Of a DNA stretch of 64,000 nt, positions 1-8,261 are shown one piece after another. The stretch is from SMWD01 sp002729875. Its GTDB lineage: Bacteria > Pseudomonadota > Gammaproteobacteria > Steroidobacterales > GCA-2729495. The notes beneath the pieces are model-generated. The model saw nothing but the letters and a program-made list of their open reading frames with translations. It did no database searches and had not been told where the DNA came from. A program made the position numbers and the translations under genes. Location of the stretch: contig DASCMH010000019.1 in NCBI GenBank assembly GCA_036010905.1, positions 7,882 through 71,881 of the forward strand, written 5' to 3'. Within the stretch, counting starts at the first letter, position 1; every line of letters starts with the position of its first letter.

Positions 1-541
1 GCGCAGTGGACAGGGCGCCGAGCAGCACCGTATTGGAAGCCTTCGGCACGCCCAGTTCAGTTGCAATCTCTGCGGCATCGAGCGCAAAACTATTGGTGAC
101 GCTATCCATGACCTCGGGTACGGTTTCCCGGGTGTAGCCGGAAACCGCGCCCCTGCCCCTGTCACGACAGGCGAAGGGCGGAATTATATGCTGTGTATCC
201 GTAATGAAAGTCCCGCTCTCCTGGTTGAGATAGGGCAACCAGCGCAGTCCTTCAGCCCACTCCAGCGCCACCAGGATATCGGCATCGCCCTCCAGTATGG
301 TTGGTGAAAACACGCTGGAACCAAAGCGCACGTGACTGAATACCGCGCCACCGCGCTTGGCCATGCCATGAACTTCACTCTGTTTCACCTGGTAGCCAAG
401 TTCCTGGCTCAGGGAAGCGAGTACCTTGGAAACCATAATCACGCCCTGCCCGCCAACACCAACAATCAACACATTAGTCGGCCGCTCCGCAGCGACGCTG
501 GTGGCAGGTATATCCGCCTTTAACGATTCGCGATTATTCAT
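1..541 (-). CDS. iorB: Indolepyruvate:ferredoxin oxidoreductase beta subunit, partial
   Basis: About 180 N-terminal residues are present; the gene continues past base 1. Reading the minus strand from ATG at 541 gives a glycine-rich VGVGGQG segment near residue 30, then the VHGMAKRGGAV and FSHVRFG stretches typical of the gamma-type subunit of 2-oxoacid:ferredoxin oxidoreductases. With IorA it would oxidatively decarboxylate arylpyruvates (indolepyruvate, phenylpyruvate, hydroxyphenylpyruvate) to arylacetyl-CoA and reduce ferredoxin in the cytoplasm. Its start codon overlaps the iorA stop codon by one base (TAATG), so the two are translationally coupled. The family call is strong; the preferred arylpyruvate is unknown. 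Confidence 0.9.
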   Translation of the reverse strand, partial: MNNRESLKADIPATSVAAERPTNVLIVGVGGQGVIMVSKVLASLSQELGYQVKQSEVHGMAKRGGAVFSHVRFGSSVFSPTILEGDADILVALEWAEGLRWLPYLNQESGTFITDTQHIIPPFACRDRGRGAVSGYTRETVPEVMDSVTNSFALDAAEIATELGVPKASNTVLLGALSTA

Positions 542-2349
542 TAAAGACTCGCCAACTGGATCGCATTGCTCGGACAAACCTGGGCGCACAAGCTGCATCC
601 CATGCATTGTCCGGTGTCTATGCCTACCTTGCGATGACCGTCATACGTCTCGTCGATCCACGCAATCGCGGGACAACCAAGATTCATACAGGCCTGACAA
701 GCAACACAGGACTCACTCTTGATCCGGTATGCCTCACCGCGGATTTTCACCGGGTCAAGCACACACGGGCGATCAGAAATCAGTACGGAAACTCCTTTGA
801 ACTCAGTCGCTTCCCTCAGGGTCTGGTACATGGAGGCAAGGTCATATGAGTCCACATAACGAACCCACTTCACCCCGACAGATCGCACCAGTTCTTCAAA
901 ATTAACCTTTTCGGTCGCTTCGCCGCGTAAGGTGACGCCCGTGCCGGCATGATCCTGCCCGCCGGTCATCGCAGTAGTATGGTTATCCAGTATCATCACG
1001 GTGATATTGGCCTGGTTATAAACCGCATCTATCAGCGGCGGGACACCGGCATGCAGGAACGTTGAATCGCCAATAGTCGCCACAATCGGCTTGCTTTCCG
1101 TTCCCGCCTTGGCCATACCCACTGCCATTCCGATACTGGAGCCCATGGCAACGCAAACATCGATCGCTCGCAACGGCTCTACTACCGCCAATGTGTAGCA
1201 ACCGATATCACCGCACACCCGTGCATCAACCGTGCGCAATGCCATATAGCTGCTTGTATGAGGGCAGCCGGCGCAAAGCACCGGAGGTCGAACCAGCGGC
1301 TGCGAATTCAATCCGCGAGCGCCGACCTGAGCAGGCAGCAAACCGGCTTTAGCCAGGCCGTCGTGTACTATCCTGGGTGAAAACTCTCCTTCCCGAGAGA
1401 ACAGAGTCTTGCCCTCTACCTCAAATCCCATGTCCCGTACCGCCTGTTCAACCACCGGTTCGAGTTCTTCAACAACCAGGATTCGCTTCACCGAAGCACA
1501 GAATGCACGCAACTTTTCGCTCCTGACGGGCCAGGTAATCCCCAGTTTCAAAACATGGGCATCCGGCGCCACCTCTTTCACATAGGAGTAGGAGATTCCT
1601 GTGGTAATAATCCCGTAATCAGCAGACCCCTCTTCCCAACGGTTCAAGGGCGAACTTATGCAGTACTCAGCCAGCGCCTGCTCACGCTCCAGAAGCATTG
1701 GATGACGCAGTCGCGCATGAGCAGGAATCATCACATTCTTGAGCGGGTTATCTTTGAAACCGAAAGCGGATACCGGCAATCTTTCTCCCACCTCTACTAC
1801 ACTTCGTGTATGTGAAAGACGGGTCGTGCTGCGCACGATGACCGGCGTATCAAAACGCTCACTGATCTCGAATGCAATGCGCACGAATTCGAGAGCCTCC
1901 TGTGCATCGCTTGGTTCCAGCACCGGAACCATTGCCAGCGCAGCAAGTAATCGTGTGTCTTGCTCATTCTGGGAACTGTGGATGCCGGGGTCGTCGCAAA
2001 CTACCAGCACCAGTCCGCCATTCACACCAATATAGGTTTGCGACATCAACGAGTCGAGGGCAACGTTAAGCCCCACGTGTTTCATGGCGGCAAAGGCGCG
2101 TTCACCTGCAAATGAAGCACCAATAGCAACATCAAGTGCTACTTTTTCATTGGTGGCCCACTGTGCCTCAATATCTTCACAGGGGTATTTTCCTACGGCC
2201 TCCATGATCTCGGTACTAGGTGTACCGGGATAGGCTACCGCAACCCGCACACCGGATTCCCAAACCCCGCGAGCGAGCGCCTCATTCCCCATCATGGTAT
2301 GGGTCTCGGGCGCAGACACTATCTCAACTTTTCCCACTTCAAGGTCCAC
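541..2349 (-). CDS. iorA: Indolepyruvate:ferredoxin oxidoreductase alpha subunit
   Basis: 602 residues, full length for the family. The N-terminal pyrimidine-binding domain includes AYPGTPSTEI. The central ThDP domain includes the Cys-rich VLCAGCPHTSSY near residue 360 and GDIGCYTL, followed by the GDSTFLHAG diphosphate region. The C-terminus carries a two-cluster ferredoxin domain (CVACQACMNLGCP and CMGCSLCAQVCP) that should bind two [4Fe-4S] clusters. It starts with GTG at 2349, three bases after the cytochrome c stop codon, behind a GGAG ribosome site. Sitting in one unbroken minus-strand run with the amine dehydrogenase genes suggests that arylpyruvate and arylamine degradation are co-expressed. 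No catalytic element is visibly missing. Confidence 0.93.
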   Translation of the reverse strand: MDLEVGKVEIVSAPETHTMMGNEALARGVWESGVRVAVAYPGTPSTEIMEAVGKYPCEDIEAQWATNEKVALDVAIGASFAGERAFAAMKHVGLNVALDSLMSQTYIGVNGGLVLVVCDDPGIHSSQNEQDTRLLAALAMVPVLEPSDAQEALEFVRIAFEISERFDTPVIVRSTTRLSHTRSVVEVGERLPVSAFGFKDNPLKNVMIPAHARLRHPMLLEREQALAEYCISSPLNRWEEGSADYGIITTGISYSYVKEVAPDAHVLKLGITWPVRSEKLRAFCASVKRILVVEELEPVVEQAVRDMGFEVEGKTLFSREGEFSPRIVHDGLAKAGLLPAQVGARGLNSQPLVRPPVLCAGCPHTSSYMALRTVDARVCGDIGCYTLAVVEPLRAIDVCVAMGSSIGMAVGMAKAGTESKPIVATIGDSTFLHAGVPPLIDAVYNQANITVMILDNHTTAMTGGQDHAGTGVTLRGEATEKVNFEELVRSVGVKWVRYVDSYDLASMYQTLREATEFKGVSVLISDRPCVLDPVKIRGEAYRIKSESCVACQACMNLGCPAIAWIDETYDGHRKVGIDTGQCMGCSLCAQVCPSNAIQLASL

Positions 2350-2352
2350 GTA

Positions 2353-2772
2353 TTATTGCTCCGGCATCAACGCAACCAGCATCGCACGGTGTTGATCGAC
2401 TTCCATCAGCGGTTCCACTCGCAGCCTGCCTACTTCTTCTGCTGAATAGGGCTGAAACTCATCCGGCAACTCCCGGCGCGAAAACTTTACCAGCATCCAG
2501 TTAAGCAGTTCGGCCAGTTCTTCATTGCCAACTGCCGCATTTGCCGAACCGGGCACCTGCACTAAAAATTCCCTGCCACCGCCAACGCTTAGAAACCTGC
2601 CCATCTCACCTTTAAGGTTGGGCACCAGATTATAAGAACCCATTCCCTCCGGACCATGGCAACCACGACAATGAACAAAATAGTTGAATTCCGCCCTGTC
2701 AATACCCGGGTCGGCTACTACCCCACCACCAAGAAGCAAAAAAATTGTGAACAATAAAAAAGGTCTCATCAT
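2353..2772 (-). CDS. Small periplasmic monohaem c-type cytochrome of the aau cluster
   Basis: 139 residues starting at the tandem ATG at 2772/2769, one base after the aauA stop codon and behind GGGA. A longer reading frame exists upstream, but it overlaps aauA and is unlikely. A hydrophobic signal peptide (MMRPFLLFTIFLLLGGG) is followed by a single haem-attachment motif CRGCH (in FVHCRGCHGPEGMG). The Alcaligenes faecalis aau cluster has a small monohaem cytochrome gene (orf-2) directly after aauA, so position and size match. It is the likely electron acceptor, or an intermediate carrier, for electrons leaving the TTQ enzyme toward the respiratory chain; that role is inferred from context. The axial Met ligand was not assigned with certainty. 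Confidence 0.85.
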   Translation of the reverse strand: MMRPFLLFTIFLLLGGGVVADPGIDRAEFNYFVHCRGCHGPEGMGSYNLVPNLKGEMGRFLSVGGGREFLVQVPGSANAAVGNEELAELLNWMLVKFSRRELPDEFQPYSAEEVGRLRVEPLMEVDQHRAMLVALMPEQ

Positions 2773-2773
2773 T

Positions 2774-3295
2774 CTATTCCCGTTTCTCAAGAGCCACACC
2801 AACCAGAATCGCGGTGGAGCAATTGTAAATCGTGCTTTTTGTGCCCAGACACCAATTGATGTCATTGGCCGCATCGGGTCGGTACATGGGTTTATCGCTC
2901 TCATTACGGGTACACAGACAATTCCCGCATGATGATTTGCCACAACAATCGTTGTAGGACACGATGTAGTTTTTTCCGTCTTCCGGGTTCTGACAGGTAC
3001 CGATCCAGGTTATCGGTGACATCTCTGTACCTGGCGGGCAACTGTTGACAGTCCCGCCGCAACAACTGCATAAAAACCCATCAATACCGCAGTAACGCCA
3101 ATAGTCACAACTGTTAGGGTCACCGCTTTCTGACACTGGTGCAGTATTGTCGGCAGCACGCGCTACGGGTAACAAGGGCACTGCGGAAGCACCAACCAAA
3201 ACCGTACCCAGCTTTCTGATCATGCTCCGCCGGGAAGCATTTTGTGCCAGAGTGCGCGAAGAATTTTGTATCCAACGGTCTAACCAATTCATCAT
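2774..3295 (-). CDS. aauA: Aromatic amine dehydrogenase light (TTQ) subunit
   Basis: 173 residues. A long N-terminal export region with a twin-arginine-like SRRSMIRKLG and a hydrophobic stretch ends near ARAA at residue 48. The Cys-rich mature domain strongly resembles Alcaligenes faecalis AADH, for example CDYWRYCGIDGFLCSCCGG. Residues that line up with the known TTQ site are W97 (TWIGTC) and W148 (INWCLG), the pair that would be crosslinked into tryptophan tryptophylquinone, plus D72 and the catalytic base D116 (YNDCCGK). Spacings of 25, 19 and 32 residues equal those I recall for AADH D84, W109, D128 and W160. It oxidises arylalkylamines to aldehydes and ammonia in the periplasm. The start overlaps the aauD stop codon (ATGA). 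Confidence 0.94.
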   Translation of the reverse strand: MMNWLDRWIQNSSRTLAQNASRRSMIRKLGTVLVGASAVPLLPVARAADNTAPVSESGDPNSCDYWRYCGIDGFLCSCCGGTVNSCPPGTEMSPITWIGTCQNPEDGKNYIVSYNDCCGKSSCGNCLCTRNESDKPMYRPDAANDINWCLGTKSTIYNCSTAILVGVALEKRE

Positions 3296-3921
3296 TGATC
3301 CCCTGCTATTTCATGTTGTCTGCCCGTGCGCTCAGTACGACCGAGGTACTCCTGGATAGAGGCCACATTCTGCTCTTTGGCTTCAAATAGACTATCCAGG
3401 TGTTCGCGTGAGTTAACGATCCCCATCGAGGCAATTTTCCCGTCAGCATCGATCAGTACCGCATAAGGTAATTTGGCTACCCCGTAAGCCATGCCCAGTG
3501 ATCTGGAAACTACGTAAGGAAATGCTGTCAGGTCATGCTCGGCAACATATCCACTGTGGTCCGCATCATCACCATCACTGGACAAAACCAGATCCAGCCA
3601 CGCCTGTTCGCTCTTTGCGCCAGAGCGAATAACCGGCAACAGCGAGTGGCAAACATGACAATCCGGTGACAGGAAAAAAAGCAATTGAGAGCGGCTCTTC
3701 ACAGCCCCGGCGCCCACCGATATCGGTTTGCCGGTGATCGTTTCAAGGGTCAGATCAGGTGCGCTCATACCCACCTTGAGCTGACTGTTAATCATCAGAG
3801 CGCCCGCCGGTGCGACCCGCTCATAGAGCACGCCGATTTGCCGGGCAAGCGCAATTACGATAACGACCAGCACGATCAACGCAACCCACAGCAGCAGATT
3901 GGATATTGCCAGTGCTGTCAT
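3292..3921 (-). CDS. aauD: MauD/AauD thioredoxin-like disulfide protein for light-subunit maturation
   Basis: 209 residues with one N-terminal membrane anchor (about residues 5-27) and a periplasmic thioredoxin-fold domain. The redox motif is CHVC, within SPDCHVCHSLLPV near residue 95. In mau and aau clusters MauD is needed to form the six disulfides of the small subunit and for its stability. Here it is translationally coupled on both sides: its ATG overlaps the aauE stop, and its stop overlaps the aauA start, each by four bases. The order E-D-A is identical to known aau clusters. Confidence 0.9.
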   Translation of the reverse strand: MTALAISNLLLWVALIVLVVIVIALARQIGVLYERVAPAGALMINSQLKVGMSAPDLTLETITGKPISVGAGAVKSRSQLLFFLSPDCHVCHSLLPVIRSGAKSEQAWLDLVLSSDGDDADHSGYVAEHDLTAFPYVVSRSLGMAYGVAKLPYAVLIDADGKIASMGIVNSREHLDSLFEAKEQNVASIQEYLGRTERTGRQHEIAGDQ

Positions 3922-4454
3922 GTTCCCCGCCTCATTTCATTCAGCTTCAGCTGATTCTCAAGTAAAATCCCGCAACCTTGATAGATCACAATGGCCAGCA
4001 AGCTGGCACATATCGTCGTCAACCAGTCGATCCAGACCAGTGCCCGTAAAGGCATGGCAACCAGAGTTGCCCCCGCCAGTGTCACCAGGAAAATATTGCG
4101 CACAACAAGATGCCAGCTAATCGGCTGCTGACTCCCCGGACCCGAACAACCACAATCAATGTCGCTGCGACCACGCAGAAGATTGAACCCGATCGCCAGC
4201 GCATAGACTGTCAACACAACCATGCCCGCTACCACCGCGGTTGTCCGAACATTTCCAAGCAACAGGCCGATACCGATCGCCGCTTCCATGAGACCCACAA
4301 TCCACGCATAAAAGGTATGCGCCGGGAATGGTAATAACTGATAGTTATCGAGGACGACTTTGAAACGATCCGGCTGGCGCAACTTGTGCCAGGCTGCCGA
4401 GATAAAAACCCAGCTTAGCAACAGGCTGATCACATGATTGTAGACAGGATCCAT
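3918..4454 (-). CDS. aauE: MauE/AauE integral membrane protein
   Basis: 178 residues from ATG at 4454, one base after the aauB stop codon. An in-frame extension upstream would overlap aauB and reads as non-homologous, so this start is preferred. It has four or more hydrophobic segments and a DCGCSGPGS motif near residue 100, a cysteine pair typical of MauE and of DoxX-like proteins. MauE works with MauD in folding and export of the TTQ subunit, perhaps by passing reducing or oxidising equivalents through the inner membrane. The family role is established genetically; the mechanism is not. Confidence 0.88.
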   Translation of the reverse strand: MDPVYNHVISLLLSWVFISAAWHKLRQPDRFKVVLDNYQLLPFPAHTFYAWIVGLMEAAIGIGLLLGNVRTTAVVAGMVVLTVYALAIGFNLLRGRSDIDCGCSGPGSQQPISWHLVVRNIFLVTLAGATLVAMPLRALVWIDWLTTICASLLAIVIYQGCGILLENQLKLNEMRRGT

Positions 4455-4455
4455 G

Positions 4456-5598
4456 TCAGTTTGCCTGATACACCACGAACGGTGTTTCCTGTGCATGGGG
4501 ACCCAGGGTACGCAGGTACTCTCCCGTCGTGGCGCTATAAACATCCAGCGCCATTTCCGCATTGGTGACAACCATCAGTGGTTTCTGATCCGGAGTGACC
4601 ATCACGGATACACCCCAGGTTTTCAATTTAATGCGTGCGCGCCGCTGACGGCTGTGCAGGTCAAATACCCAGACCTCAGGCCCGCCGTCCTTGTGACTAC
4701 CGTTATAGCCCTCCGGGTGCATAAGTATATAAAGGTTCGATCCGTTAACCGCGTTGAGCTGCCAGCCACCGGGACGCCAGCCCTCATCTGCCTCGCCGAC
4801 CAGAGACCATGCATCCCCGACAACCGGTCGGGTTGAACTCAAATCGACCGGGTATACAACCCCGGTAAAGGTCTGAAAATAGCCAACACCATCGACAATA
4901 ACCGGCTTTTCAAACAACGGATCAACATTTGAATCGAAGAACGGCTCGCTGCGATATTTCTCAACCACCTCTCCGTCTTCATCCAATACCACACCGAAAA
5001 ACCGGCCATTGCTGCACAACGAACTGAACCCGCGTTTACCCGTCGGGTATATCAGTACGCAACCGGGTGTCGGTATCTCATTCAGCACTTTGCGCGCCGC
5101 CACATCTACAACAGTTACAGATGTCGCAGGGGTCAGATTGAAGACCAGCAACATCCTTTCATTATCGATCAACTGTAGTGCGTATTTTTCCGGCATGCTG
5201 CTGGAACGCTTGCCACCGGGCAGAATGACCTCGGCAACCGGTGCCAGCGTTGCCTTATCGTAGATCGTGACTACGTCGGTACGTTCACCACGCACACCGC
5301 GACTATAAAAGGTTTCTGCAACATACATCTCCGACCGCGAGACCGACTGGGCAAACTGGCCAATGAAGGAACTGTTGACCATGCCCTTAAACTGCTGCGC
5401 AGCCGTTTCGGCATCAGCATCCAGCACCACCATCCTGCCTTCCAGCATATGGAAAAATGCGGCATCATGGGCGATCACCCAGTGATCCGGATAAGATGAA
5501 GGCAACTGCTCGACCCTGCCTAACGTTTCTGCAGTAAAAGCAGCCGTTACCGTTGTCCAGAACAAGCATGCCATAACCAGTATTCGTCCGGTATTCAT
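4456..5598 (-). CDS. aauB: Aromatic amine dehydrogenase heavy subunit
   Basis: 380 residues. A Sec signal peptide (residues 1 to about 22, ending near TAAFTAET) precedes a seven-bladed beta-propeller-type sequence of the MADH/AADH heavy chain family; WVIAHDAAFFHMLEGR and WVFDLHSRQRRARI are recognisable blade segments. The heavy chain forms the alpha2 part of the alpha2beta2 periplasmic enzyme and shapes the substrate channel. Its ATG overlaps the stop of the upstream aldehyde dehydrogenase (TAATG), so amine and aldehyde oxidation are coupled. The light chain resembles AADH more than methylamine dehydrogenase, so I name this aauB. The exact amine substrate (tyramine, phenethylamine, tryptamine) cannot be read from sequence. 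Confidence 0.9.
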   Translation of the reverse strand: MNTGRILVMACLFWTTVTAAFTAETLGRVEQLPSSYPDHWVIAHDAAFFHMLEGRMVVLDADAETAAQQFKGMVNSSFIGQFAQSVSRSEMYVAETFYSRGVRGERTDVVTIYDKATLAPVAEVILPGGKRSSSMPEKYALQLIDNERMLLVFNLTPATSVTVVDVAARKVLNEIPTPGCVLIYPTGKRGFSSLCSNGRFFGVVLDEDGEVVEKYRSEPFFDSNVDPLFEKPVIVDGVGYFQTFTGVVYPVDLSSTRPVVGDAWSLVGEADEGWRPGGWQLNAVNGSNLYILMHPEGYNGSHKDGGPEVWVFDLHSRQRRARIKLKTWGVSVMVTPDQKPLMVVTNAEMALDVYSATTGEYLRTLGPHAQETPFVVYQAN

Positions 5599-7019
5599 TA
5601 CACTCCACCTTTGGCGATATTCACCACCTGCACTGATGTATATTCCTCCAGCCCTTCCTGGCCGAACTCAACACCAAACCCGGACTGCTTTACGCCACCA
5701 AAAGGAACATCAGGCCTAATATCTCCATGGATATTTACCCAGGCGGTTCCACACTCAAGGCGCCCGGCAAGTTCTGCGGCCTTATCAAGATCACCGGACC
5801 AGATCGAGCCACCAAGACCATTTTCAGACCGGTTGGCCCGTTCGATTGCATCATCGATATCGCTGTACTTAATCACGGGCAAAGCCGGACCAAATTGTTC
5901 TTCGTCCACCAATCTGCATCCCTCGCTGACATCGCGAATAATTGTCAACGGGTAGAAATAGCCTGGGCCACCGGTCGGGCTGCCACCGCACAAAGCATGA
6001 CCACCCATCGCCACAGCTTCATCCACCATCGAACAAACCTTGTCATACTGCATCTTGTTCTGAATGGGTCCCTGCAAGTTGTTCTCATCCAGCCCGTTGC
6101 CCATGGGAATCTGACTCGCAGCCGCGGCCAATGCCGCGCACATCTCATCATAAATCGACTCATGAACATAAAGCCGTTTCAAGGCGGCACAGGTTTGCCC
6201 ATTATTGAGAAACGCTCCGCCAATGATTTTTTCGCTGACGGCAGGCGGATCAACATCCGGAAGAACAATACCAGCGTCATTGCCACCCAGTTCCAGGGTC
6301 AGGCGTTTCAATGTATCGGCCGCGCTACCCATCACCTTCCTGCCCGTGGCGCAAGAACCGGTAAAAACTATTTTCTGAATGCCCGGATGCTCGGTCATCG
6401 CCTGACCCAGTTCATCCTTGCCGGCAACTGCATTGATCACCCCAGCGGGTAGTACTTCGCTGATTAGTTCGACCAACCGCAACGTACTCAGCGGTGTATA
6501 GGGTGACGGTTTAATCACCACGGTATTGCCTGAGCGAATCGCGGGAATGACATGCCAGATAGCGATCATCAACGGCCAGTTCCAGGGTGTAATCGAACCG
6601 ACCACGCCGATCGCTTTGCGATGCAATTCAACCCGAGCCTGGGAAGAATCATCCAGTACTTTGACCGGCAACTGCAGCGCCGCCGTGGCTCCGGTCCAGG
6701 CAATGCAGCCGCCCAACTCGAACTCCGAACCCATGCCCTTGAGTGGCTTGCCTTGCTCGCGGGTCAGCAATGCGGCCAGTTCACCTGCGTTTGCCTCGAT
6801 CACGCCGGCAATTTTCTGCACGGCTTCAACCCGCTCTTGATCCGGCACCATGCTCCAGCTCTTGAAGGCCCGCGACGCTGCCGCCACAGCCTCATCAAGC
6901 CGGGCTCTGGTTGCTACAGGACATTGCCCCACCAGTTCACCAGTGGCAGGATTCCTGATATCCAGCCACTCATCAGCAGACCCTTTCCTGCCATCGATGA
7001 TTAATCCGAATTCAGGCAT
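5598..7019 (-). CDS. NAD(P)-dependent aldehyde dehydrogenase, likely arylacetaldehyde-oxidising
   Basis: 473 residues, normal ALDH length. Visible are TPWNWPL (residues 154-160), the Rossmann FTGSCATGRKV, the general base E243 in LELGG, and the nucleophile C277 in NNGQTCA. The E to C spacing of 34 residues is canonical. It would convert the aldehyde made by the amine dehydrogenase to the carboxylate, for example phenylacetaldehyde to phenylacetate. It is the first structural gene downstream of the regulator and overlaps aauB by one base. Cytoplasmic, with no signal peptide, so the aldehyde must enter the cell. Phenylacetaldehyde or hydroxyphenylacetaldehyde is inferred from context only. Confidence 0.9.
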   Translation of the reverse strand: MPEFGLIIDGRKGSADEWLDIRNPATGELVGQCPVATRARLDEAVAAASRAFKSWSMVPDQERVEAVQKIAGVIEANAGELAALLTREQGKPLKGMGSEFELGGCIAWTGATAALQLPVKVLDDSSQARVELHRKAIGVVGSITPWNWPLMIAIWHVIPAIRSGNTVVIKPSPYTPLSTLRLVELISEVLPAGVINAVAGKDELGQAMTEHPGIQKIVFTGSCATGRKVMGSAADTLKRLTLELGGNDAGIVLPDVDPPAVSEKIIGGAFLNNGQTCAALKRLYVHESIYDEMCAALAAAASQIPMGNGLDENNLQGPIQNKMQYDKVCSMVDEAVAMGGHALCGGSPTGGPGYFYPLTIIRDVSEGCRLVDEEQFGPALPVIKYSDIDDAIERANRSENGLGGSIWSGDLDKAAELAGRLECGTAWVNIHGDIRPDVPFGGVKQSGFGVEFGQEGLEEYTSVQVVNIAKGGV

Positions 7020-7049
7020 TACATAACCTCCGCATCATAAGTAGTCCCG

Positions 7050-7988
7050 TTAAACTCGGTGCTGGCAATTCTTGTCATATATGTATTGGTATCCTGCAGA
7101 CTGATCAGTCTGCTTGATGCCATCAGGCAATGTCCGGACAACTGCATCGAGGCTTTCTTCAATGGTTAGATCTGATGTATCCACGGTCACGTGAGCCTTG
7201 GCATAAAATGACTCGCGCTCGCTGAGTATCAGACGCAGATCGGACATGACATCGTCATGATCGAGCATCGGTCGCCGCTCGCCTTGGTCGACGACACGTT
7301 CCATGTGCTTCTCAGCCCTGGCCCGCAGCCAAACTATATGACAGGTAGTCAGCAGCATATTCAAAAGCCGCGGTTCGGCTACGATACTGCCACCCGCTTC
7401 GATCACACAACGATCATGACGTTTGAGTGTTTCGACCAGGGCCTGCTCTTCCAACCGCCGATAGCCCGCCTGCCCGGACAAGGCAAAAATTTCCGGGACA
7501 TCCATCCCGGCCAAGGTCTCAATGGCTCCGACGAGGTGTATGAAGGGCAAACCCAGACGCTTGCCCAGCAGGGTTCCGATAGTGGTTTTACCCGCACCAC
7601 GCAGACCAATCAACGCAACGCGACGTTGCGGATTGGTCGATAATGAAAACCGTTCGTAGAGCATCTGCAGCGCAAGTTTCTGCTCATCAGGTCCCAACTC
7701 CCCGAGCAACTCCGATACCAGCACTTGTTCAGCGGTCTGGTGGTCACGAATTTGCAGCAGTTCAGCGGCTTCGATCTTCAGGGCCGCAGCGACCCGGTCC
7801 AGCAATGCAATGGAAATGTTCCCGCGTCCCTGCTCCAGTTGCGCCAGGTATCGCTCGGAAACTTCAGAATGCATTGCCAGCATCTTGCGGGTCAGGCCCC
7901 GCAGAGCCCGCAAACTCCTGACCTTCTTGCCGACAAGAGTCAGCAACCCGGTATTTTCTACAGGGTTAGTATACGATAGTGCAGCCAA
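7050..7988 (-). CDS. BzdR-type regulator: XRE helix-turn-helix fused to shikimate-kinase-like domain
   Basis: 312 residues. Residues of about 18-80 form an XRE/Cro HTH (RSLRALRGLTRKMLAMHSEV, then YLAQLEQGRGN). The C-terminal part resembles shikimate kinase, with the P-loop GLRGAGKTT near residue 133 and the RRLEEQAL and EAGGSIV segments. This architecture is that of BzdR, the repressor of anaerobic benzoate genes in Azoarcus, where the kinase-like domain senses an aryl-CoA. A regulator of aryl-CoA or arylacetyl-CoA fits the arylamine and arylpyruvate genes directly downstream on the same strand. Thirty bases separate it from the aldehyde dehydrogenase, so it may be the first gene of the operon and control itself. 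The effector is inferred. Confidence 0.85.
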   Translation of the reverse strand: MAALSYTNPVENTGLLTLVGKKVRSLRALRGLTRKMLAMHSEVSERYLAQLEQGRGNISIALLDRVAAALKIEAAELLQIRDHQTAEQVLVSELLGELGPDEQKLALQMLYERFSLSTNPQRRVALIGLRGAGKTTIGTLLGKRLGLPFIHLVGAIETLAGMDVPEIFALSGQAGYRRLEEQALVETLKRHDRCVIEAGGSIVAEPRLLNMLLTTCHIVWLRARAEKHMERVVDQGERRPMLDHDDVMSDLRLILSERESFYAKAHVTVDTSDLTIEESLDAVVRTLPDGIKQTDQSAGYQYIYDKNCQHRV

Positions 7989-8006
7989 TGAATTACTCGA
8001 ATGAAC

Positions 8007-8019
8007 AATAGTTCCTATT
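8007..8019. promoter_or_regulatory. Candidate operator palindrome upstream of the BzdR-like gene
   Basis: A 13-base inverted repeat, AATAG-TTC-CTATT, lies about 20 bases upstream of the regulator start codon in an AT-rich stretch. It could be an autoregulatory operator. The evidence is only symmetry and position; short palindromes occur by chance in AT-rich DNA. Confidence 0.22.
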
Positions 8020-8189
8020 AGACGATACTTTTATAACACTATTTATCAAATTAGCACATTATTATGCATGTTGTCCGACAAACGGTCATGGAATTCTCTT
8101 GTAATTACCCGGCAGTTCCGCAAGCGCTCAAAGCTCCGATGCAATATTTCCGCGCGATGCTCGTGAGCATAAATTCAACGGCCACCTGG

Positions 8190-8223
8190 CCCGCAGGACA
8201 TCAGGCGCAAAAGCCCCTGCGGG
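8190..8223 (-). terminator. Hairpin downstream of the small membrane protein
   Basis: CCCGCAGG at 8190-8197 pairs with CCTGCGGG at 8216-8223; a smaller GGC/GCC pairing is possible in the loop. It lies about 40 bases after the stop codon of the minus-strand gene ending at 8262. There is no U-tract, so it is at best a weak or Rho-assisted 3' end. The rest of 7989-8261 shows no gene. Confidence 0.3.
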
Positions 8224-8261
8224 TTCCCGACCAAAGTATTAGCGCACTGATTCAGGAACCG

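Noticed and set aside
2774..5598. Methylamine dehydrogenase (mauBEDA)
   Set aside because: The light subunit matches aromatic amine dehydrogenase in residue spacing and in stretches such as DGFLCSCCGG, and a monohaem cytochrome instead of amicyanin follows.
5727..6452. Long plus-strand frame of 241 codons opposite the aldehyde dehydrogenase
   Set aside because: Antisense shadow of a well-supported gene; no ribosome site or recognisable fold.
7980..8143. TGCA tetramers (7980, 8065, 8140) as BzdR-type operators
   Set aside because: BzdR boxes are TGCA repeats at defined short spacing; these three are scattered and no pair has that spacing.
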